A stretch of DNA of 64,000 nucleotides from Corynebacterium confusum (lineage in GTDB: Bacteria; Actinomycetota; Actinomycetes; Mycobacteriales; Mycobacteriaceae): assembly GCF_030408715.1 (NCBI RefSeq), contig NZ_CP047202.1, forward strand, positions 434,001-498,000, written 5' to 3'. The notes under the pieces are model-generated. The model saw only the letters and a program-made list of their open reading frames with translations. It was not told the DNA's origin and did not search any database. Positions 37,936-48,139 of the stretch are shown one piece after another. Both the position numbers and the translations under genes were made by a program. Position 1 is the stretch's first letter. Each line of letters begins with the position of its first letter.

Positions 37936-38474
37936 TGACCGAGCAGAACAACATTGACAACAACGTGGCAGACGCTGCTGACATCGCAGCCGCAGCCGCC
38001 GCAACCGAAGAGTTCACCAACACCATCGGTGACGTCGTTGCTCCGGAGTCCGCCGAGGAGACCGAGGCTGCTGCCCCGGCCATCCACGAGGGCCCGATCC
38101 AGACCGTTGGTCGCCGTAAGCGCGCCATCGCTCGTGTCCGCTTGGTTGCCGGCTCCGGCGAGATCGTGGTCAACGGCCGCACCCTGGACGACTACTTCCC
38201 GAACAAGTTGCACCAGCAGGATATCCTCACTCCGCTGACCCTGCTGGACCGCGAGAACCAGTTCGACATCAAGGTCACCGTCAACGGCGGCGGCCCGACC
38301 GGCCAGGCCGGCGCTCTGCGCCTGGCTATCGCCCGCGCACTCAACGTCTACAACCCGGCTGACCGCGCCGCCCTGAAGAAGGCCGGCCTGCTCACCCGTG
38401 ACGCCCGTGCCGTCGAGCGCAAGAAGGCTGGTCTGCACAAGGCACGTCGTGCCCCGCAGTACTCCAAGCGTTAA
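37935..38474 (+). CDS. rpsI: 30S ribosomal protein S9
   Basis: Small-subunit protein whose C-terminal tail contacts P-site tRNA. Residues about 55-179 are the S9 core ([32 protein letters not shown], and the terminal PQYSKR). The first 50 residues are an acidic Ala/Glu-rich extension common in Corynebacterium. It is coupled to rplM by the one-base overlap and followed by a strong terminator. Confidence 0.97.
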   Translation: MTEQNNIDNNVADAADIAAAAAATEEFTNTIGDVVAPESAEETEAAAPAIHEGPIQTVGRRKRAIARVRLVAGSGEIVVNGRTLDDYFPNKLHQQDILTPLTLLDRENQFDIKVTVNGGGPTGQAGALRLAIARALNVYNPADRAALKKAGLLTRDARAVERKKAGLHKARRAPQYSKR

Positions 38475-38497
38475 TTCTTCGCTGGTACTTACACTTA

Positions 38498-38548
38498 CGC
38501 CGCTTGGGCCCTTCCCTTTGGGGAAGCCCAAGCGGCGTTTGTGTTTTC
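38498..38548 (+). terminator. Terminator after rpsI
   Basis: Perfect 12-bp arms CGCCGCTTGGGC and GCCCAAGCGGCG with an inner CTTCCC/GGGGAA stem and a T-rich tail (TTTGTGTTTT). Confidence 0.9.
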
Positions 38549-38616
38549 TAGTCCCGGGGCCTTGGCCGGGGCCTAGGACACCCGGGTCCTTTGCCGGGGC
38601 CTAGGACGGCGAGGGT

Positions 38617-39924
38617 CTAGAAGACCGAGTCGTTCCACCAGCGGCGCTCCGGGGTACCGCAGCGGGATCCGGTCTTGTCCAGCTTGATGCCCACCACCTG
38701 GTGGAGCTGGACGATGTTGTGCTCGAAGCCCCACTGGGATCCGGCCATGTACATGCCCCACAGGCGGGCGGTCGGCAGGCCGACCAGGCTGACGGCCTCC
38801 TCCCAGTTGTCCTTGAGGTTCTCGCACCAGGCCGACAGTGTGCGCATGTAGTCGAAGCGCAGGTTTTCCTCGTGGAAGACCTCGAAGCCGTGGTCCTGCA
38901 TCTTGCGGACGATGGTGCCTGAGCCGGTCAGCTCCCCGTCGGGGAAGATGTAGCGGTCGATGAAGGAACCGCGCGGGGTCTTGTGGTTGTCCGGGTAGGT
39001 GATGCAGTGGTTGACCATCACGCCGCCCTCGCGCAGCTTGCCGGACAAGAAGTCGAAGTAGTTGGCGTAGTTCTTCACGCCGATGTGCTCCATCAGGCCG
39101 ATAGAGGAGATGGCGTCGAAGTTATCCTCCGTCACGTCGCGGTAGTCCATGTAGCGGATCTCGGCCAGATCCTCGAGGCCTTCCTCCAGGATCTTCTTCT
39201 GCCCCCACTCGGCCTGCTCGCGTGAGAGCGTCACGCCGATGGACTTCACGCCCCGGCGGGCGGCGTAGCGGACCATGCCGCCCCAGCCGCAGCCGAGGTC
39301 CAGGTGGCGGTCGCCTTCCTTCAGGTGCAGCTTCTCAAAGACCAGGCGGTACTTGTTGTCCTGGGCCTCGTCCAGGGATGCGTCCGGGCTGGGGTAGTAG
39401 GCGCAGGTATAGGTCATGGAATCGCCCAGGAAGAGCTCGTAGAAGTCGTTGCCCACGTCGTAGTGATCGGAGATGACGTCTGCGTCGCGTTCCTTGGAGT
39501 GCCGGGACAGGCCCTGGCGCAGCATGCGCTCGAACCGGCCGGCGCGCTCGGCCTCCGGCACCGGCTGGATCTGGATAGCGCCCATCGAGGCCAGCGAGCG
39601 CACGATCTTCAGCAGCGTGCTGGTATCCGGCCGCTCGAACTTCCGGTACATCTCGTGCAGGGCGTCGAAGATGCCGTAGGGGTGTGCCAGGTGCTCGCCC
39701 TTGACCGTGATGCCGTCGGTGATAAAGGCGCGGGCCAGGCCGACGTCGCCCGGGGCGGTGGCGATATAGGACAGGCCCTCTACGTTGTTGATGGACACGT
39801 GATACTGCGAGTCCGGGTTGCCGGTGGAAGAACCATCGAACGCGGTCCAGTAGAAGGGGTTGGCGGCAGGGACGAAGGCATCGATGATTTCGGCGACCGT
39901 CATCGGCTGAAACTTACCGGGCAT
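38617..39924 (-). CDS. SAM-dependent fatty-acyl methyltransferase (cyclopropane synthase family)
   Basis: A 435-residue enzyme of the cyclopropane-fatty-acyl-phospholipid synthase family: SAM loop HLDLGCGWGGM (208-217), the family motif DHYDVGNDFYELFLG, and a GLMEHIGVKNY segment. Paired with the adjacent FAD oxidoreductase it matches the BfaB/TmsB partner that methylates oleoyl chains to 10-methylene stearate before reduction to 10-methylstearate (tuberculostearic acid). Adjacency and family support that role; substrate is inferred. Confidence 0.85.
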   Translation of the reverse strand: MPGKFQPMTVAEIIDAFVPAANPFYWTAFDGSSTGNPDSQYHVSINNVEGLSYIATAPGDVGLARAFITDGITVKGEHLAHPYGIFDALHEMYRKFERPDTSTLLKIVRSLASMGAIQIQPVPEAERAGRFERMLRQGLSRHSKERDADVISDHYDVGNDFYELFLGDSMTYTCAYYPSPDASLDEAQDNKYRLVFEKLHLKEGDRHLDLGCGWGGMVRYAARRGVKSIGVTLSREQAEWGQKKILEEGLEDLAEIRYMDYRDVTEDNFDAISSIGLMEHIGVKNYANYFDFLSGKLREGGVMVNHCITYPDNHKTPRGSFIDRYIFPDGELTGSGTIVRKMQDHGFEVFHEENLRFDYMRTLSAWCENLKDNWEEAVSLVGLPTARLWGMYMAGSQWGFEHNIVQLHQVVGIKLDKTGSRCGTPERRWWNDSVF

Positions 39925-39947
39925 GGATAGGGCTTCCTTTCGTTGGT

Positions 39948-41486
39948 TTAAGAGTTGTTCACGGTCTTGTCGTAGAGGGTGGGAAAACGGCCCGCCGGGT
40001 CGGCCTGTTGTTTCATCTTCTCCGGCAGGTCGCCGCCGTAGAGCTCGGCGAACTGCTCCGGAGTATAGAAGGCCTCGGAGTACAGGGACTTGTGTCCGCC
40101 CAGCTCGCTGACCTTGGCCTCGATGACTTTGTTGAAGGCGCCGGGCTCCTGTGCCGGGCTGACGTGGTCGGCCGGGACCCCGGACCAGAACCCGACGTTG
40201 ATCCAGGTCGTTCCCGGCTTCAAGGGGTACAGCGGCCAGGGCGCGTCCGACTCAGCGGTAACCTCTCCGGTGCCGACTAAGTCCTCGACGCCGTCGCGCA
40301 GCCGGATGGGGCACAGCCACACCGGCTGGATATCGCTGGCGGCAAAGAACCAGGCGAGCCACTGAGCGGTCTTGTCGGCGGTGACCTCCACGTCCTGGAC
40401 CACCCGCTCGGAGGCCGGCAGGCCCTTGGGCTTTTTGAGGAAGTTGTATTCCAGCTGGTACTTGCGGTCCAGGCGCACGATTTTCCAGTAGAAGGAGCTG
40501 CGGCGCCACTGGCGCGGCCAGATCTTGCGCACCGTCGGGTTCTGCGCCCCGAAAGCCCGGGAGCACCAGAACCAGTCCGTATCCCAGCGCCAGATGTAGT
40601 CGCGGATGCTCAGCAGGTCGTGGCTCGTGCCGTTAGGGTGCTGCAGGCTGCGGTAGTAGATGGCCTGGCCGGTGTAGTTCGAGGTGTGGACGGCGGCATC
40701 GCCAGCCGCGACCGCCAGCACCAGGTAGGCCTCCTGCGGGCTGAAGGCCACCCCGTCGAGGCCGTGCAGGCGGGCGCCGTCGAATTCCCCGCTGGCGGAG
40801 GCCTCGGCCAGAGCGTCCTGGAAGCTTTCCAGGTCGTGGAAGCGCACGGAGCGGACCTCGATGAGGGAGGGGACTTCCTCGAGCTCGATAGTCAGGCGGA
40901 CCGCGTAGCCCAGCGAGCCGTAGGAGTTGGGGAAGGTGCGGAACAGGTCCACGTTTTCTTCCCGCGAGCAGGTCATGATCTGCCCGTTGCCGTCGAGGAC
41001 GTCCATCTCCAGCACGGATTCGTGCGGCAGGCCGTTGCGGAAGGAAGTGGATTCCACCCCCATGCCGGTGACCGCTCCGCCCAGGGTGATGGTTTTCAGC
41101 TGCGGAACCACCAGCGGCGCGAGCCCGAAGGGCAGGGTCGCGTCCACCAGGTCCTCGTAGGTGCACATGCCCTGCACGTCGGCGGTCTGGGCCACCGGGT
41201 CGATAGCGATGACCCCGTCCAGGCCGCTCACGTCCAGCCCCGGGGTGGTGGACTCGCGGCCGCGGAAGAGGTTGGAGGTTTTCTTCGCCAGGCGCACCCG
41301 CTTGCCGGCGGGGACGGCCTGGAAGCTGTCCAGCAGCCGGCGCACGCCTTCTGCGTGGCGGTGCCAGCCGATGGGTTGAATGCTTTCCGCGTCGACAGTG
41401 CGGCCGGGCAACGCGCTTGCTAGCGCATTAGTAGCTCGACCGGTGACGTTAATCAGTGATTCTCTTAAGGTTCGGCCTGCGCTCAT
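39948..41486 (-). CDS. FAD-binding oxidoreductase (10-methyl fatty acid pathway)
   Basis: A 512-residue BBE/VAO-type flavoprotein: FAD-binding region about 55-240 with VQGMCTYEDLVDATLPFGL, TLGGAVTGMGVESTSFRNG and FPNSYGSLGYAVRLTIE. It lies 23 bp upstream of the acyl methyltransferase, as in BfaA-BfaB/TmsA-TmsB operons, where it reduces the 10-methylene intermediate. Divergent from glmM. No signal peptide; probably membrane-associated through its substrate. Confidence 0.83.
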   Translation of the reverse strand: MSAGRTLRESLINVTGRATNALASALPGRTVDAESIQPIGWHRHAEGVRRLLDSFQAVPAGKRVRLAKKTSNLFRGRESTTPGLDVSGLDGVIAIDPVAQTADVQGMCTYEDLVDATLPFGLAPLVVPQLKTITLGGAVTGMGVESTSFRNGLPHESVLEMDVLDGNGQIMTCSREENVDLFRTFPNSYGSLGYAVRLTIELEEVPSLIEVRSVRFHDLESFQDALAEASASGEFDGARLHGLDGVAFSPQEAYLVLAVAAGDAAVHTSNYTGQAIYYRSLQHPNGTSHDLLSIRDYIWRWDTDWFWCSRAFGAQNPTVRKIWPRQWRRSSFYWKIVRLDRKYQLEYNFLKKPKGLPASERVVQDVEVTADKTAQWLAWFFAASDIQPVWLCPIRLRDGVEDLVGTGEVTAESDAPWPLYPLKPGTTWINVGFWSGVPADHVSPAQEPGAFNKVIEAKVSELGGHKSLYSEAFYTPEQFAELYGGDLPEKMKQQADPAGRFPTLYDKTVNNS

Positions 41487-41614
41487 ATGGGGCCATTTTA
41501 AGCGTGTCCGGGCGCGGCGCTATTCGGTGCTGGCGCGGCTACCCCACTTTAGGTGAGTGGAACGAGTGGGAATAGATCCGGTCCGTTCGCGCGAAGCATA
41601 AAGGTAGGGGCATA

Positions 41615-42967
41615 ATGTTGGACATGACTCGACTATTTGGCACCGACGGAGTACGAGGTCTGGCCAACCAGAAGCTGACCCCCATGCTGGCACTGAAACT
41701 TGGCCAAGCGGCGGCGGAGGTTTTTACCGCCAACCGGGAATCCTACGAGCGCCGCCCGCTCGCTATCATCGGCCGCGACCCGCGCGTGTCCGGGGAGATG
41801 CTCGACGCGGCGATCGCCTCCGGGCTCGCCTCCCGCGGCGTGGACGTGCTGCGCGTGGGCGTGCTGCCGACCCCGGCGATTGCCTTCCTCACCGATGACT
41901 ATGGGGCGGACCTGGGCGTGATGATTTCCGCGTCGCACAACCCCATGCCCGACAACGGCATCAAGTTCTTCTCCGCCGGCGGGCGGAAGCTGCCGGACGC
42001 GGTGGAAGACGAAATCCAGCAGACGATGGACACCCTGAGCGAGGAGGGCCCGACCGGCACCAAGCTGGGTCGCATCATCTCGGAGGCCCCCGATGCCCGC
42101 GAGCGCTACCTCAAGCACTTGGCCGAGGTCGTTACCGCCGACCTGTCGGGTATCACCGTGGTGGTGGATACCGCCAACGGCGCCGCCTCCAAGGTCGCCC
42201 CGCAGGCCTACGAGGCCGCCGGCGCGACGGTGATTCCTATCCATCACAAGCCGAACGCCTTCAACATCAACGAGGACTGTGGCTCCACCCACATCGAGCA
42301 GGCACAGAAGGCAGTCGTGGAGCACGGCGCGGACCTTGGCCTGGCCCACGACGGCGACGCCGACCGCTGCCTGGCTGTCGATGCCGCCGGCAACGTCGTC
42401 GACGGCGACCAGATCATGGCCATCCTGGCCGTCGGCATGCACGAGGACAACGACCTGCGCCACAAGACTCTGGTCGCCACCGTCATGTCCAACCTGGGCC
42501 TGACGCTGGCGATGCAGGAGCAGGGCATCGAGGTCGTCCAGACCAAAGTCGGCGACCGCTACGTGGTCGAAGAGCTCATCCGCGGCGATTTCTCCCTCGG
42601 TGGCGAGCAGTCCGGACACATAGTCCTGCCGGACGACTGCACCACCGGCGACGGCACCCTGACCGGCCTGTCGCTCATGGCGCGCATGGCCCGTTCGGGC
42701 AAGTCCCTGCAGGAGCTGGCCAGCGTGATGAAGGTCCTGCCGCAGGTGCTCATCAACGTGCCGGTCTCCGACAAGTCCGCCATCATGGGCAACGACGAGG
42801 TGAAATCCGCCATCGCCCAGGCTGAGGAGGAACTCCACGGCACCGGCCGCGTGCTGCTGCGCCCGTCGGGCACCGAGGAACTCTTCCGCGTCATGGTCGA
42901 AGCCGCGGAGAAAGAGCAGGCCCGCAAGGTCGCTGGCCGGCTCGCCGCCGTGGTCGCCGGCGTCTAA
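41615..42967 (+). CDS. glmM: Phosphoglucosamine mutase
   Basis: Converts glucosamine-6-phosphate to glucosamine-1-phosphate for peptidoglycan precursors. 450 residues with [10 protein letters not shown] at the start, the phosphoserine loop [11 protein letters not shown] (Ser107), the Mg-binding HDGDADRC and the phosphate-binding [19 protein letters not shown] lies 5 bases before the first ATG; a second in-frame ATG at 41624 would also fit the family start. glmS, the preceding enzyme in the pathway, is nearby. Confidence 0.96.
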   Translation: MLDMTRLFGTDGVRGLANQKLTPMLALKLGQAAAEVFTANRESYERRPLAIIGRDPRVSGEMLDAAIASGLASRGVDVLRVGVLPTPAIAFLTDDYGADLGVMISASHNPMPDNGIKFFSAGGRKLPDAVEDEIQQTMDTLSEEGPTGTKLGRIISEAPDARERYLKHLAEVVTADLSGITVVVDTANGAASKVAPQAYEAAGATVIPIHHKPNAFNINEDCGSTHIEQAQKAVVEHGADLGLAHDGDADRCLAVDAAGNVVDGDQIMAILAVGMHEDNDLRHKTLVATVMSNLGLTLAMQEQGIEVVQTKVGDRYVVEELIRGDFSLGGEQSGHIVLPDDCTTGDGTLTGLSLMARMARSGKSLQELASVMKVLPQVLINVPVSDKSAIMGNDEVKSAIAQAEEELHGTGRVLLRPSGTEELFRVMVEAAEKEQARKVAGRLAAVVAGV

Positions 42968-43123
42968 ACCACCCGCACCACCGGCACCCGAAACCCCAAA
43001 AGGTTCCCGCAGAAATTGGCGGGAACCGCCGGGGACTTCCGGCAGTCCAAATAAGGTGAAGCTGCTCCCACCGGGGCGGCCAAAACCTTAAAAAGACGAG
43101 ACTGCAAGAAAGGGAGTCCCTCG

Positions 43124-43438
43124 GTGCCGGAAATTGAGTTCGACCACACTGATATTGTCGCTCGCCTGGGACGGGTATCCACCGGCGTGAGCGCGCAGCG
43201 CCAGGCGCACCTGCGCCGCGTGCCGGAGTACCCGCAGGCCGCCGCCGGCCGTGATTTCGCCGGCCACGGGCAGCGCATCCAGCAGCTGCTCAACCGCCTG
43301 CATGAGCTGGGCGGATGGCGCATTAACAATATGGACGCAACCGTGCGCGCCGCGGCCGACCAGTTCACCGCCTTCTACCGCAGCGATGACGCGTTCGGCG
43401 CCCGCCTGGGGCAGGGGGATGACCATGAGCAGCACTAG
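43124..43438 (+). CDS. Small conserved protein, Rv3440c-like (104 residues)
   Basis: Helical protein without TM or signal, opening [20 protein letters not shown]. Its place between glmM and a Pro-rich protein matches Rv3440c of mycobacteria. The predicted helices and size resemble WXG100-like partners, though no WXG turn is present. The start is a GTG with GGGAG upstream. It overlaps the next gene by 14 bp. Confidence 0.75.
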   Translation: MPEIEFDHTDIVARLGRVSTGVSAQRQAHLRRVPEYPQAAAGRDFAGHGQRIQQLLNRLHELGGWRINNMDATVRAAADQFTAFYRSDDAFGARLGQGDDHEQH

Positions 43439-45023
43439 CGCCATGACCCGCAGCCAGTTAGCCGATTATTCCCGCTCGGTGAGCAATTTCCAGCTGGCCA
43501 GTCAGGGCGCGTATTCCGGCCCCAGCCTGCCCGTCGGGGTGCTGCAGCGGATGGTCGCCTCCGTCGACGGGCTCAGCAGCGCCGACCTGGTGGCGGGCAC
43601 CCGCGCGGCCGTGGGCGCGGACCGGCCCAGCGGTGGCGGTGGGGAGCTGCGCGAATTCCTCTTGGGCGGCGGCTTCCTTGCTGCCGGCGATAAGCTGCTG
43701 GACCGCCTGCGCACCATCAACGACGACCACGAGGAAGACCGCACCCAGGCCGACGAGCTCGCTCGGGACGCGGAGCACTGCGCCCAGGCCATCGATGACG
43801 TGGTGCACATCTCCGACTCCGCGATCGGCGAGCTGCTCAGCGCCGCCATCGGGCTGCTGGACATCCTGGCCATGGTGCTGCGCCGCCACCCCATGGCCCA
43901 GTTCCTTATCCCAGCCATCTCTGCCATCGGCGGCCGCGTCATTGAGGACACCAACAAGCAGGTCGCCGGCACCTGCCGGGAGCGCGACGAGGCCATCGAC
44001 AGCTGCTACGAGGAATTCGAGCGCCGCTGCGAGTGCGCCTGCGAGCGTCCGCTACCACCCGAACCACCGCAAGCCCCCGCGGAACCCGAGCCCTGCGCCG
44101 AGGACCAACCCCAACCCAAGCCAGAGGCCGAGCCCAAGCCCAAACCAGAAACGCAGCCCAAGCCCGAGCCCAAACCGCAGCTCAAGCCCGCTCCGATTGC
44201 CGGCCCACCACCGACCGAACCGTCGTCCCTGGACCCTGCGCCCAAGCCGGCTCCCGAGCCTGAATCACAACCAGGACCAGAAAAACAACCAGAACCGCAA
44301 CCGCAGCCCAAACCGGCTCCGGAACCCAAGCCTGAGCCCTGCCCGGAGCCCGCACCAAAGCCCCAGCCGCAGCCCGAACCTAAACCGGAACCCGAGCCTG
44401 AGCCCTGCCCGGAGCCGGAGCCAGCACCGGAAACCGAACCGGCCGGACAGCCCGTACCCGAGCCGGAGCCTGAACCCGAACCGGAACCTGAGCCAGCACC
44501 TGAGCCGGCACCCGAGCCCTGCCCGGAGCCGGCCCCGTGTGAGCCCGCACAAAATTGCTGCGGTGCCCTCGGCGTCGCCGGTGCTGGCGTGGCCTTCATC
44601 GGGGTAGGCCTGCTGCTGGCGGCCGCGGCCGAGTGCCCGGAGGGTATGGACTGCCCGGAACCAGAACCAGCTCCTGAGCCAGACCCAGCCCCATCCCCAG
44701 AACCCGAGCCCTGCCCGGAGCCTGAGCCGGAACCTAAACCGCAACCCGAGCCGGAGCCTGCACCTAAGCCGGGGCCGCCGGACCTGTCAGAAGTGCCGGA
44801 GCCGGAACCGCCGGCAGGCAAGCTGGCCCATATGGATGCCGCGCCGCCGGCACCGGAGCCGGCGCCTGAGTCTGCTGCCCAGCCGGCAGCGCCCGAACCG
44901 GCGGCACCGCCTGTTGCGGACGCCGGTGGTGGGGCGGGACCCGCCCCGCAGGAGCCGCAAGTGCAGGAAGAAGATGCTGGAGATGAACCGCAAGAGCGAG
45001 CCCGAAAGGCAGGACGATGGTAA
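43425..45023 (+). CDS. Pro/Glu-repeat protein, Rv3439c-like (ESX-associated candidate)
   Basis: 532 residues in three parts: a helical N-terminal domain (about 1-205, ending in the Cys-rich [15 protein letters not shown]), then dense PEPEPKP repeats (about 210-365 and 410-480) split by a Cys-flanked hydrophobic segment ([20 protein letters not shown], about 375-400), then an Ala/Pro-rich tail. Position and composition match the Ala/Pro-rich Rv3439c. The hydrophobic segment inside repeats suggests a membrane anchor with a wall-spanning stalk. Start at 43425 follows AGGGGG; 43419 is possible. Confidence 0.72.
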   Translation: MSSTSAMTRSQLADYSRSVSNFQLASQGAYSGPSLPVGVLQRMVASVDGLSSADLVAGTRAAVGADRPSGGGGELREFLLGGGFLAAGDKLLDRLRTINDDHEEDRTQADELARDAEHCAQAIDDVVHISDSAIGELLSAAIGLLDILAMVLRRHPMAQFLIPAISAIGGRVIEDTNKQVAGTCRERDEAIDSCYEEFERRCECACERPLPPEPPQAPAEPEPCAEDQPQPKPEAEPKPKPETQPKPEPKPQLKPAPIAGPPPTEPSSLDPAPKPAPEPESQPGPEKQPEPQPQPKPAPEPKPEPCPEPAPKPQPQPEPKPEPEPEPCPEPEPAPETEPAGQPVPEPEPEPEPEPEPAPEPAPEPCPEPAPCEPAQNCCGALGVAGAGVAFIGVGLLLAAAAECPEGMDCPEPEPAPEPDPAPSPEPEPCPEPEPEPKPQPEPEPAPKPGPPDLSEVPEPEPPAGKLAHMDAAPPAPEPAPESAAQPAAPEPAAPPVADAGGGAGPAPQEPQVQEEDAGDEPQERARKAGRW

Positions 45024-45298
45024 ACGACTTCGACGAATTTGCCCGGCAGTTCCGCCAGCGCACCGCGGCGCGGCTGCTGGAATTTGAACGCACCCTGGCC
45101 AAGGCGCAGGAAGATTTAGAAAAGGCCGCGGACAATGCCAAGAACCAGGCCAGTGCTGAGGCGAAGGCGACCGGCAAGGCGGCGCGGACGTCGGCGGCGC
45201 GACCCGGGGCGCCGGCGCGGTTGGGGCGGGATGAGCGCAGAAAGCCCCAGCGCACCAGTGCGCCGGGGCAGGTAAAATCCGTGCTGCGGAGGGGCTAG
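45017..45298 (+). CDS. Small basic protein following the Pro-rich gene (93 residues)
   Basis: Unrecognized. The N-terminal half is a charged helix ([21 protein letters not shown]) and the C-terminal half is Ala/Arg/Pro-rich and disordered. It overlaps the preceding gene by 7 bp, so the three genes from 43124 form one operon. It converges on the hydrolase-like gene with a 4-bp overlap. Confidence 0.65.
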   Translation: MVNDFDEFARQFRQRTAARLLEFERTLAKAQEDLEKAADNAKNQASAEAKATGKAARTSAARPGAPARLGRDERRKPQRTSAPGQVKSVLRRG

Positions 45299-46128
45299 TC
45301 GTCGCGGGTGACGCCGGCCTTCTCACTGAGGTCTTCGCCGATGAAGCTCTCCACGTTCTTGCCGACGGCCTCCGGATCGGAGAAGTCGGAGTACTTGCTG
45401 TCGTTGTTGAGCTGGTGGAGGAAGAAACCGGTGATAAGGCCGCGGGCGGTCTCCGTGGGGCCGCCCTCAAAGGCCGGGGAGCCGAGCATGAGCTTGGTCA
45501 GGCGGTCTTCGCTAAAGCCCTGCTGGGTTCCCTTGGCGATCTCCCGGTAGGAGCAGTCGCCGGCCCAGTTGTAGGCCAGCTTCGCCGGGTTGCCGGCGCT
45601 GAAGATATCGGAACGGCCGGACCCGATGACCAGGCCGGGGATCTCCAGGCGGCGGGCGGCGCGGGAGGCCGACGGGGCAGTGGAGGCGGGGTAAATGGCC
45701 GCGACAGCGCGCACCTTGTCGTTATCGACGCTAGCCAGGACGGCGGCGCCGCCGCCCATGCCGTGGCCGACCATGCCGAGCTTGCCCGGGCCGACGGAGA
45801 TATTTCCCTGGCCGAGCTTCACGCCAGCGGCGATTTGCAGGGCGGTTTCCATGTCAGCGGCTAAGTTGCGGTGGTTCGGGTGAAAGCCGGTCTCCGTGTC
45901 CGGGGCGACCGCCACGATCCCCCACGAGGCCAGGTGGCGCAGCGTGGCGTGGTAGCTTTTCACCTTCTTCATCCAGTCGTGGCCGAAGGCCACAGCGGGC
46001 AACGCGTTGCCTTCGGCAGGGGTATACACCTTGCCGTTCAGGCCGGCGTACGACAGATCGCCGACGAGTACCCGGTGCGGGCCGCGCTTGGACAGGGTCG
46101 ATAGATGCTTCTTCAAATTCGCAGACAC
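45295..46128 (-). CDS. Alpha/beta-hydrolase fold protein without a nucleophile Ser (Rv3438-like)
   Basis: 277 residues with a dienelactone-hydrolase-like fold: ALPAVAFGHDWMKK (oxyanion region), and the nucleophile elbow reads GMVGHGMGGGAAV. The usual G-x-S-x-G serine is Gly, confirmed as GGC codon. The later acid/His positions are not clear. Synteny with Rv3438 (next to glmS) is good. It is probably a non-catalytic or atypical member; cytosolic, no signal peptide. Confidence 0.75.
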   Translation of the reverse strand: MSANLKKHLSTLSKRGPHRVLVGDLSYAGLNGKVYTPAEGNALPAVAFGHDWMKKVKSYHATLRHLASWGIVAVAPDTETGFHPNHRNLAADMETALQIAAGVKLGQGNISVGPGKLGMVGHGMGGGAAVLASVDNDKVRAVAAIYPASTAPSASRAARRLEIPGLVIGSGRSDIFSAGNPAKLAYNWAGDCSYREIAKGTQQGFSEDRLTKLMLGSPAFEGGPTETARGLITGFFLHQLNNDSKYSDFSDPEAVGKNVESFIGEDLSEKAGVTRDD

Positions 46129-46262
46129 ATCTACCAGGATAGAGCAAACCTTGGCGCGGTAGCACCTGACCGGGGCCGAAAACTTTGGGCAGTTATTACG
46201 GCGAGGTGAATATACAACCTGAATCCGTTGGAGTGCTGGATGATGCTGTAATATCTGGGGCT

Positions 46263-48134
46263 ATGTGTGGAATCGTCGGATACGTTGGTCAATCGGGAAA
46301 CGACCATGAATATTTTGCCCTCGACGTCGTGCTGGAGGGGCTGCGCCGCCTGGAATACCGCGGCTATGACTCCGCCGGCATCGCTATGTACGCGGACGGG
46401 GAAATTAGTTGGCGCAAGAAGGCCGGCAAGGTAGCCGAGCTGGATAAGGAGCTGGCCAACCGCCCGGTGTCGGACTCGGCCCTGGGTATCGGCCACACCC
46501 GCTGGGCCACCCACGGCGGCCCCACCGACATCAACGCCCACCCGCACGTCGTCGACGGCGGGAAGCTCGCCGTCGTGCACAACGGCATCATCGAGAACTT
46601 CTCCGAGCTGCGCACCGAGCTCATCGACAAGGGCGCCCACTTCGCGTCGGAGACCGACACCGAGGTCGCCGCCACGGTGCTCGCCGACGTCTTCCACGGC
46701 GAGGCCGAGGGTGACCTGACCCGCGCTATGCAGCTGGCCTGCCAGCGCTTCGAAGGTGCCTTCACGCTGCTGGCCATCCACGCGGATCAGCCGGACCGCA
46801 TTGTGGCCGCCCGCCGCGACTCGCCGCTGGTCATCGGCCTGGGCGAGGGCGAGAACTTCCTGGGCTCCGACGTGTCGGGCTTCATCGACTACACCAAGTC
46901 CGCCGTCGAGATCGACAACGACCGCGTCGTGACCATCACCGCGGATGAGGTCGCCATCACCGATTACGACGGCAACCCGGCCGAGGGCAAGCCGTTTGAA
47001 ATCATGTGGGACGCCGCGCAGGCGGAAAAGAGCGGCTTCGACTCGTTCATGGACAAAGAGATCCACGACCAGCCGAGCGCAGTCCGCGACACCCTGCTGG
47101 GCCGCTTCGACGAGTCCGGCAAGCTGATCCTGGACGAGCTGCGGATCGAGGAATCCGTGCTCAAGTCCATCGACAAAATCATCGTCATCGCCTGCGGCAC
47201 CGCCGCCTACGCCGGCCACGTGGCCCGCTACGCCATCGAGCACTGGTGCCGCATCCCCACCGAGGTGGAGCTGGCGCACGAGTTCCGCTACCGCGATCCG
47301 ATCGTCAACGAAAAGACGCTCGTGGTGGCCCTGTCCCAGTCCGGCGAGACCATGGACACCCTGATGGCCGTGCGCCACGCCCGCCAGCAGGGCGCGAAGG
47401 TCATCGCCATCTGCAACACCCAGGGCTCGTCCATCCCGCGTGAGTCCGACGCCGCGCTGTACACCCACGCGGGCCCGGAGATCGCGGTGGCCTCCACCAA
47501 GGCCTTCCTGGCGCAGATCACCGCCACCTACCTGCTGGGCCTGTACCTGGCACAGTTGCGCGGCAACAAGTTCACCGACGAGGTCGAGTCCATCCTGCGC
47601 GAGCTGCGCGCCATGCCGGATAAGATCCAGGAGGTCATCGACGGCGAGCAGCAGGTCGCGGACCTGGCCAAGTCCATGCAGAACGCGACCTCCGTGCTCT
47701 TCCTGGGCCGCCACGTCGGCTTCCCCGTCGCCCTGGAGGGTGCGCTGAAGCTGAAGGAAATCGCCTACCTGCACGCCGAGGGCTTCGCCGCCGGCGAGCT
47801 CAAGCACGGCCCGATCGCGCTCATCGAGCAGGGCCAGCCGGTCTTTGTTATCGTGCCGTCCCCGCGCGGCCGCGACTCGCTGCACTCCAAGGTGGTCTCC
47901 AACATTCAGGAGATCCGCGCCCGCGGCGCCGTCACCGTGGTCATCGCCGAGGAAGGCGACACCGCGGTCGAGGACTACGCGGACTACATCATCCGCATCC
48001 CGCAGGCCCCGACCCTGATGCAGCCGCTGCTGGCTACCGTGCCGCTGCAGATCTTCGCCTGCAACGTCGCCTCCGCCAAGGGCTACGACGTGGACCAGCC
48101 GCGTAACCTCGCAAAGTCGGTGACGGTAGAGTAG
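46263..48134 (+). CDS. glmS: Glutamine-fructose-6-phosphate aminotransferase (isomerizing)
   Basis: Makes glucosamine-6-phosphate, the first committed step to UDP-GlcNAc. 623 residues: N-terminal glutaminase with nucleophile Cys2 (MCGIVGYVGQ) and GHTRWATHGGP, then two SIS domains (IACGTAAYAGHV, ALSQSGETMDTL, and LGRHVGFPVALEGALKLKEIAY) and the C-terminal DQPRNLAKSVTVE. The ATG is set by Cys2; an in-frame upstream ATG at 46185 would mask the N-terminal cysteine and is rejected. Confidence 0.97.
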   Translation: MCGIVGYVGQSGNDHEYFALDVVLEGLRRLEYRGYDSAGIAMYADGEISWRKKAGKVAELDKELANRPVSDSALGIGHTRWATHGGPTDINAHPHVVDGGKLAVVHNGIIENFSELRTELIDKGAHFASETDTEVAATVLADVFHGEAEGDLTRAMQLACQRFEGAFTLLAIHADQPDRIVAARRDSPLVIGLGEGENFLGSDVSGFIDYTKSAVEIDNDRVVTITADEVAITDYDGNPAEGKPFEIMWDAAQAEKSGFDSFMDKEIHDQPSAVRDTLLGRFDESGKLILDELRIEESVLKSIDKIIVIACGTAAYAGHVARYAIEHWCRIPTEVELAHEFRYRDPIVNEKTLVVALSQSGETMDTLMAVRHARQQGAKVIAICNTQGSSIPRESDAALYTHAGPEIAVASTKAFLAQITATYLLGLYLAQLRGNKFTDEVESILRELRAMPDKIQEVIDGEQQVADLAKSMQNATSVLFLGRHVGFPVALEGALKLKEIAYLHAEGFAAGELKHGPIALIEQGQPVFVIVPSPRGRDSLHSKVVSNIQEIRARGAVTVVIAEEGDTAVEDYADYIIRIPQAPTLMQPLLATVPLQIFACNVASAKGYDVDQPRNLAKSVTVE

Positions 48135-48139
48135 CTTCC

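Noticed and set aside
44006..44821. Long minus-strand frame with Gly-Ser repeats opposite the Pro/Glu-repeat gene
   Set aside because: It is the reverse-frame shadow of PEPEPKP codons; no ribosome site, and the plus-strand gene has homologue support and operon overlap.
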